From the NCBI GenBank assembly GCA_017525905.1, contig JAFXSD010000031.1, forward strand, positions 1 through 36,266: a DNA stretch of 36,266 nucleotides, in the 5' to 3' direction. The stretch is from Elusimicrobiota bacterium. Lineage in GTDB: Bacteria > Elusimicrobiota > Endomicrobiia > Endomicrobiales > Endomicrobiaceae. The notes under the pieces were generated by a model. The model worked only from the letters and a program-made list of their open reading frames with translations. It searched no databases and was not told where the DNA came from. A program made the translations under genes and the position numbers. Below, one piece after another: positions 29,001 through 35,000 of this stretch; positions within the stretch are counted from its first letter, which is position 1; the number at the start of each line of letters is the position of its first letter.

Positions 29001-32000
29001 TTCGTATCTGAATACCAATATTTAAGATATTTCATTAGTGTTTTAGCTTTGTTGATAATGTTTTTATCACCTTTGTAATAAGTATCAAATATGCTAATTG
29101 CAATTTTTGGAATCATCCCTTCACTGATAAAATAATATAAATCATTATGAATATCATCTATATTAATATCTTTTCCGTTTTTAGCTAAATCTTTAATTAC
29201 TTCCAAATAATATTTAATGTGATTTATACTCAGTTTCAATAATTGTTCTCTTGCTTCTTCTGATAATTTGCCAACTACTGATTCTATTGATTCTATTATT
29301 TCTTGTTTTTCATTAAAAGGGAATGTAAAAATTTTCCCTTCGTAAAGTACTAAATTTGTTGATAATTTCTCTTGTATCTGGCTTAGCGACAACAACATTT
29401 CGTATTGTATATCACTTGTTAGTTCTGTAACTAAAAATTCAGCTTGAGAGAAATTATTTTTATATCTCTCGTAATTTTGCATTTCGATACTATATTTTGC
29501 CCCGGAATCAAGTTCAATTATAATTTTTTTATCCTTACTCTCTCCCGAATTTAAACTTGTTTTCGTTAAAAAAGTCAATTCATCAATTTTCCCCAATATA
29601 TAATCTTTTATCAATTCATTGTCTTGTGTATATTTAAAAAGGTTAGCATATGTTTGATCCAATAAACCTACATTTACATTTGCGTGAATTTCATCTATAC
29701 TTCTTAATAGACTCAAATATTTTTCTAAAAAATGTAAAGATTTGTTTTCTAAAGTTTTAGAAAGATAGATGGAAAAAAAGTCTATAAGCACAGGATCATC
29801 ATTTCTAAACCTGCTATATTCTTTCTCTATTTCCTTAATTATATTTTCTTTTATCAGATTTTCGTTTTTTTGTTGAGTCTGCGATGCTTCCTGGTTAAGA
29901 TTCCAAGAGATGTGAGCTTTAGCCAAAGCTATTCGCGTTTTCGGATAAAGCATAATTATCACAAATCTAGCAAGTTTTTGAGCTAAATTCATCGTTAAAA
30001 CTTTGTCTACAATAGATTGAGAAACAACTTGTCTAATAACATCGTCAACACCTTTAGATATACTCTCTGTCTTTTTTATTTTCTCTTCAGACGACATTCC
30101 ATCTTCCAAGTGTTCTTTTATAAATTTTTCTCTTACACCCGGAAAGAAAATACCTAATGCAATTCTCCAGTCTTCCAATAAACTTATTATTATTTGTCCT
30201 GTTTTTTTCCATATTTTATTGTTCTCGTCTATTCCTAGTATTCTTGCTAACAATTCTAATCTTTCTTTATTTTTTGCGGTCGTAAGATGAAAAGTTGTGC
30301 TTGGTGTATTATTGGGAGTCGTTGCTACAAGTGAATTTACAACGGCTTTTGATAATTCTATGCTTTTAAGTTCTTCTATTGGATTCATATTAGACTCTGA
30401 TAATTCTACATTTGGAATATCAATAGCAGGTATACTTACATAAATTTTGTTGCTAATTTTAAGTTCTTGAAATGAATTTATCTTACTATCTTTTTGAGAA
30501 AAAACAAAATTCTCCGGCAATTTGAAATCTTTTTGAGAAAAAACAAAATTCTCTGGCAATTTGAAATCTTTTTGAGAAAAAACAAAATTCTCCGGCAATT
30601 TAAAATCTTTTTGGTATTTGAATAAATTATCAGAAAATATATCATCTTTTACTTTAACAGAAATACTATTTATCTTCTGTTCTTCTTCAATAATTCCTAT
30701 GCCTTCTTGCAATAATATTTCCAATATTTGTTCTTGTAATTTCTTATATTCTTTGCTTAATTTTTCATTACTAGTTTCAAATGTTGTTGTATGATTCGAG
30801 TCTTGAGGTCTTGCTCTTACAGCATCCCCCATCGTTAATTTTCCTGTGTTTTTTTGTTGAATTTTATTCATTGCAAGATAAAAATTACCAAATCCAAATC
30901 TTGAGAATGCATAAAAATTCTCAACACCTGCTGCAGTAATTATTTGAGGTAAATTGTTAATTCCTCTTGCTTTAAGTTCTTTAATAAGTTCTTCTTTAAA
31001 TACTCTGCCGCCAAAACAATTTCCTAAATTCAAAACTATTTCATTTTCTAAATCCACACCACTATTAAAAGCAAACTCCAAATCGTCCGCTAATTCAGCC
31101 GGGGTTAAATATGTATCATTTCCCAAGTGTATTCTTGCATCTGCTCCGCCATGAGCTTCGATTCCGATAAAAATTCTCTTTAAATTATTCAATTCTACTT
31201 TTGAATATCTTATCCTATCACGAAAATCCTGTTTTTTATCACCGTCTTTCATATAGAAATAATTTTTATTTTCTTTAGGAATTTTTATTCCAAAATTACT
31301 TAAAAGAGTTTCCAAAGCATCCGATGAAAAATCATACTCTCCTATTTTCTCTTTAGAATAAAGCCCAACTATTCCCGTTTCTTCATCTAAAACAATTTGA
31401 CTGTCTGCAAAATACATTACATGATTAAGCATAATCATTAACATAGGAATTATTTTGTTTAAAACTTCATCCGTTAATGGTTCGACTGTCTGAACACCGA
31501 ACAGTCTACTCAATTGAACTGCAGTTTTGTATTGCATTACAATATCGGTATATTTCATCTCGTTCATAAAAATCGGGTTTAAAAATATTCTTAGTGCTAG
31601 AGAATTGTTACTTATATCTATTCTTTTCAAACTTTCTTTATTTAAGTATCTATCTAATAGTTTTAATCTGTCAATATTTCCATCATTCAATTCTATATCA
31701 GAATATAACAAATCAAAAGAATATATCCCGGCATCTTTCATTTTCCTTAATTTATTAACATCCGGAAATCTTAAAGTTCCATTAAAATACAAACTAAAGT
31801 ATTCTTCTATAGTACTACCTGCCAAATCTACCAAACTTGCAAAAAAATCAACTTCTTCTTTATTCAAAGGCATTTCTTCTATATTATGATTTGAAAAGTT
31901 AAATTGTACCCCAAGAATTTCGGACAAAGCTTCGGACACAGCTTGTTCAGAAATATCACCAAACGGATTTCCTTCATATAATGAATATAATGTATTTGTT

Positions 32001-35000
32001 GCAAGTTGTTTAATCTTTTCATTAGGAAAAGATATTTTTTGAAATGGAACCAAATAATACAAAAGCTCCAAGTTTTTATTTTTTTTGTTCAAAAAATCCA
32101 ATATTAAATCTTTATTATAAGGCATGGATATATAGAAAAGGGTTTCAATATTATAATTACTATATTGCATATACTTTTCATATTCTTCCGAAGATAACAT
32201 ATCTTTTATTTTCTCTCTATCAAAAATGGTATGATAATTCTGTCCTTTTATTTTTGATAAAATTTTTAAAAAGTCTATTATTTCTTCAGGAATATCATCG
32301 GGATTACTTATGATATAATCTATGTATTCTTTCTTTGCGAACTTAAAAGTCTTTATATAAGTATCAATTTCTTTATATTTTCCCGAAAGTTGTTTTAATG
32401 CTTCCTCATAAGACATATATTCGTTACCGGCGGTAATTCTCATAAATTCCTTAATTATTTCAAGTTCTTCATCGTTAATATACCCTTGCTTTCTCAGTTC
32501 TTGTATTGCATTCCAATATTCATGAGCATTTGCCAAATCTTTATTCCATGATGCCGTTATAATTGTTGTGAGTTTTTTTGCTAAGGACATCGCGGGGAAC
32601 AAATCCAATAACCCTGCTTCTTGCAACACTGTCGCAATTGAACCTTGCCTGTCTTCACTTCCCAATATCTCGTCATATTTTTCTTGTTTAAATTCTCTGT
32701 ATTTGTTTATCCAAGCTCTGAATCCTTGTTCTTTCCTTGTTTGCTTTAATATTTCCCTCTGCTCATTTGTTATATGTCTTCTTGCAAACCATTTCCCTAT
32801 AGTGTTCGGGAACAAAATACTTAAAAACATTATCGGGTTTTCTATGATATTTATTATCCTTTGTCTCTTTGCAAAATCTGTTATTTTTAGTTTATCCAAA
32901 AGGTTTGATAACCAAGTCATTGTAAGCTGTCCATCAATGTTGGTTGTTTCCTGTAACGTTTTTTGTTCTGTTTGAGTATTACCAAATTTAGGTTCAAGTA
33001 AACGAATATATTCTGGATTTTCGGCAAATTTTGAAATATCAAAATATTCCTTTGTATATTGCCCATCAATATTTATTCCGGTATCAACAACAAACAGTAC
33101 CGATGCTCCCGTATTGTAATCTACTAATCTTATACCTACCTCTGTAGGACTTAAACCTTCATAATCAGGAATATTCAAGTTGTTTGTTCCATAAACAACA
33201 TCGGAATAATAATAATGAACTGAAGGATTTCCCGTTAATTTTTCAAACTCTCTTAATATACCGTCTTCATGATTTACTATACTATAAAAGCATACCAATT
33301 CCATTGCACTAACATGATTTATCGTTTTTCTACCATTATATCTTGTATCTATTGTAATATTATGTTCGTAGGTTAAATCACAAATAATCCCCATTTCTGT
33401 AGCCATTACTTCATCTTCTATTGCAGACATATCTCCGTTTTGAACGGATGAATAATTTTCTATATGAGTATATTCATGAGCAATTTTTGAAGCAACATAT
33501 TCCGGTGTTATTTTGGTTGAATCGGTAACAGGAATTACAATTGTATTAATATCACACAAGGCACATGCGGTTTCTCCTTCAACATTTGTGTTAAACATAA
33601 ATATAACTTTTGTACCAGAATGATTTTCCTTACCTATTATTTTAAAAGCTTCTTCTACAATGTTTTGAATTTCTTCTCTTTCTGAAAACTCGATAGACCA
33701 GTTATAATCTTGTCTTGTTTTTGAACGATAATCTTGATTATTATTTTCAAAATATTCAAAACTTAATCCCGGAGAAAAATCTTCATTTTGGTCGGTAACT
33801 ACGGAAGGCGCATATTCTTCCACTTGCTGAATTTGGGAAGTTGTATTAAAAGATTCTGCTGTTGCCGGTTGGAAAAAGCCGGGAATAACAGTAGATAAAA
33901 ATAATGCCCCAATTACAAATATTCCCGCAATTACAGCCTTTATATTTCCTTTTTTCCCTTTTTGTGTTTGTTGTTTTGAAGATGTTTCCTGTTTAGGTTG
34001 TTCTTGCTTTTGTTCTTTCGGTTGTTCTACTCTTGTTTGTTGAGTTGTTTGTTCCTGAGCTACCTGCTCTTCCGTAGCTTGAGTTTCTGTTTTAGATATT
34101 TGCTCTTCTGTAGTTCCTGCTTTTCCTTCAACTATTCTATCCTGTCCTGCTTCTATTTTTCCCTTTATATTTAAATACTCTTTTAAAGCCTCCAAGTATT
34201 CTTTCAACTCTTTACGGGTTAAACTCTCTATTCTTCTACTTTTAAATTCATTAAGCTTATACAACTTGTCCTTATCTCTTTTTCTCATGCCTTCCAATAT
34301 TTTCGGGTCTACTGATGAAATATCTATTTCTGTCGTTTCTTTATCTAGTATCTCTCTTATTTGTGCAGCAAATTTTTGTTTATCTTCGTATATTTTTTTT
34401 GATGTAATTCTTGTTTTTGCTTTTTCATATACTTTCATTACACCTAACATGGCCTTCTGCATTGCAGTACCGTTTTTATCTACATCCATTTCTTTTTTAG
34501 CTCTTCTTAATACCGATTTTAGAGACTCAGTCTCCCTTGATATCAAAATCCATTTTAAATCTTCCAAACTAACATATTCCAATAACTCGGCATCATCTAT
34601 ATCTTCACCGCTTGCTTTTCTCAATACGTCCTCCAAGTTCACATCATCGGATTCCAAGAATTTGCTCTCTTCAATTCTCCTTTTCAATTTTCTCATCTGT
34701 TCGGATATTGCCTGAGCCGATGATTCTTCTTCTGTCGTTAAACTTATTGTTTCTATCTCAGCTACCCTATTTGGGAAAATTTCTTTTGCTATATTTGCTC
34801 CGAAAGCCATAACCGATGCTTTTAATCTAATATTTTCGGGATATGCGGAAAACGGTAAAGTTGCCAATGCTTGGAAAGATATTTTGCTTTGTTCTTTTGC
34901 TATTTCATAGTATGTTTCTTCCGCAAGTTTTACTCCGTCCGTAACATTAGGAGTTATAACTATATAACTTACCCCTTGATTCTTTAATATTTCCGTTACC

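Noticed and set aside
30490..30606. 39-bp repeats as a CRISPR array
   Set aside because: Units are contiguous without spacers and keep the reading frame of the giant gene; no cas genes are present.
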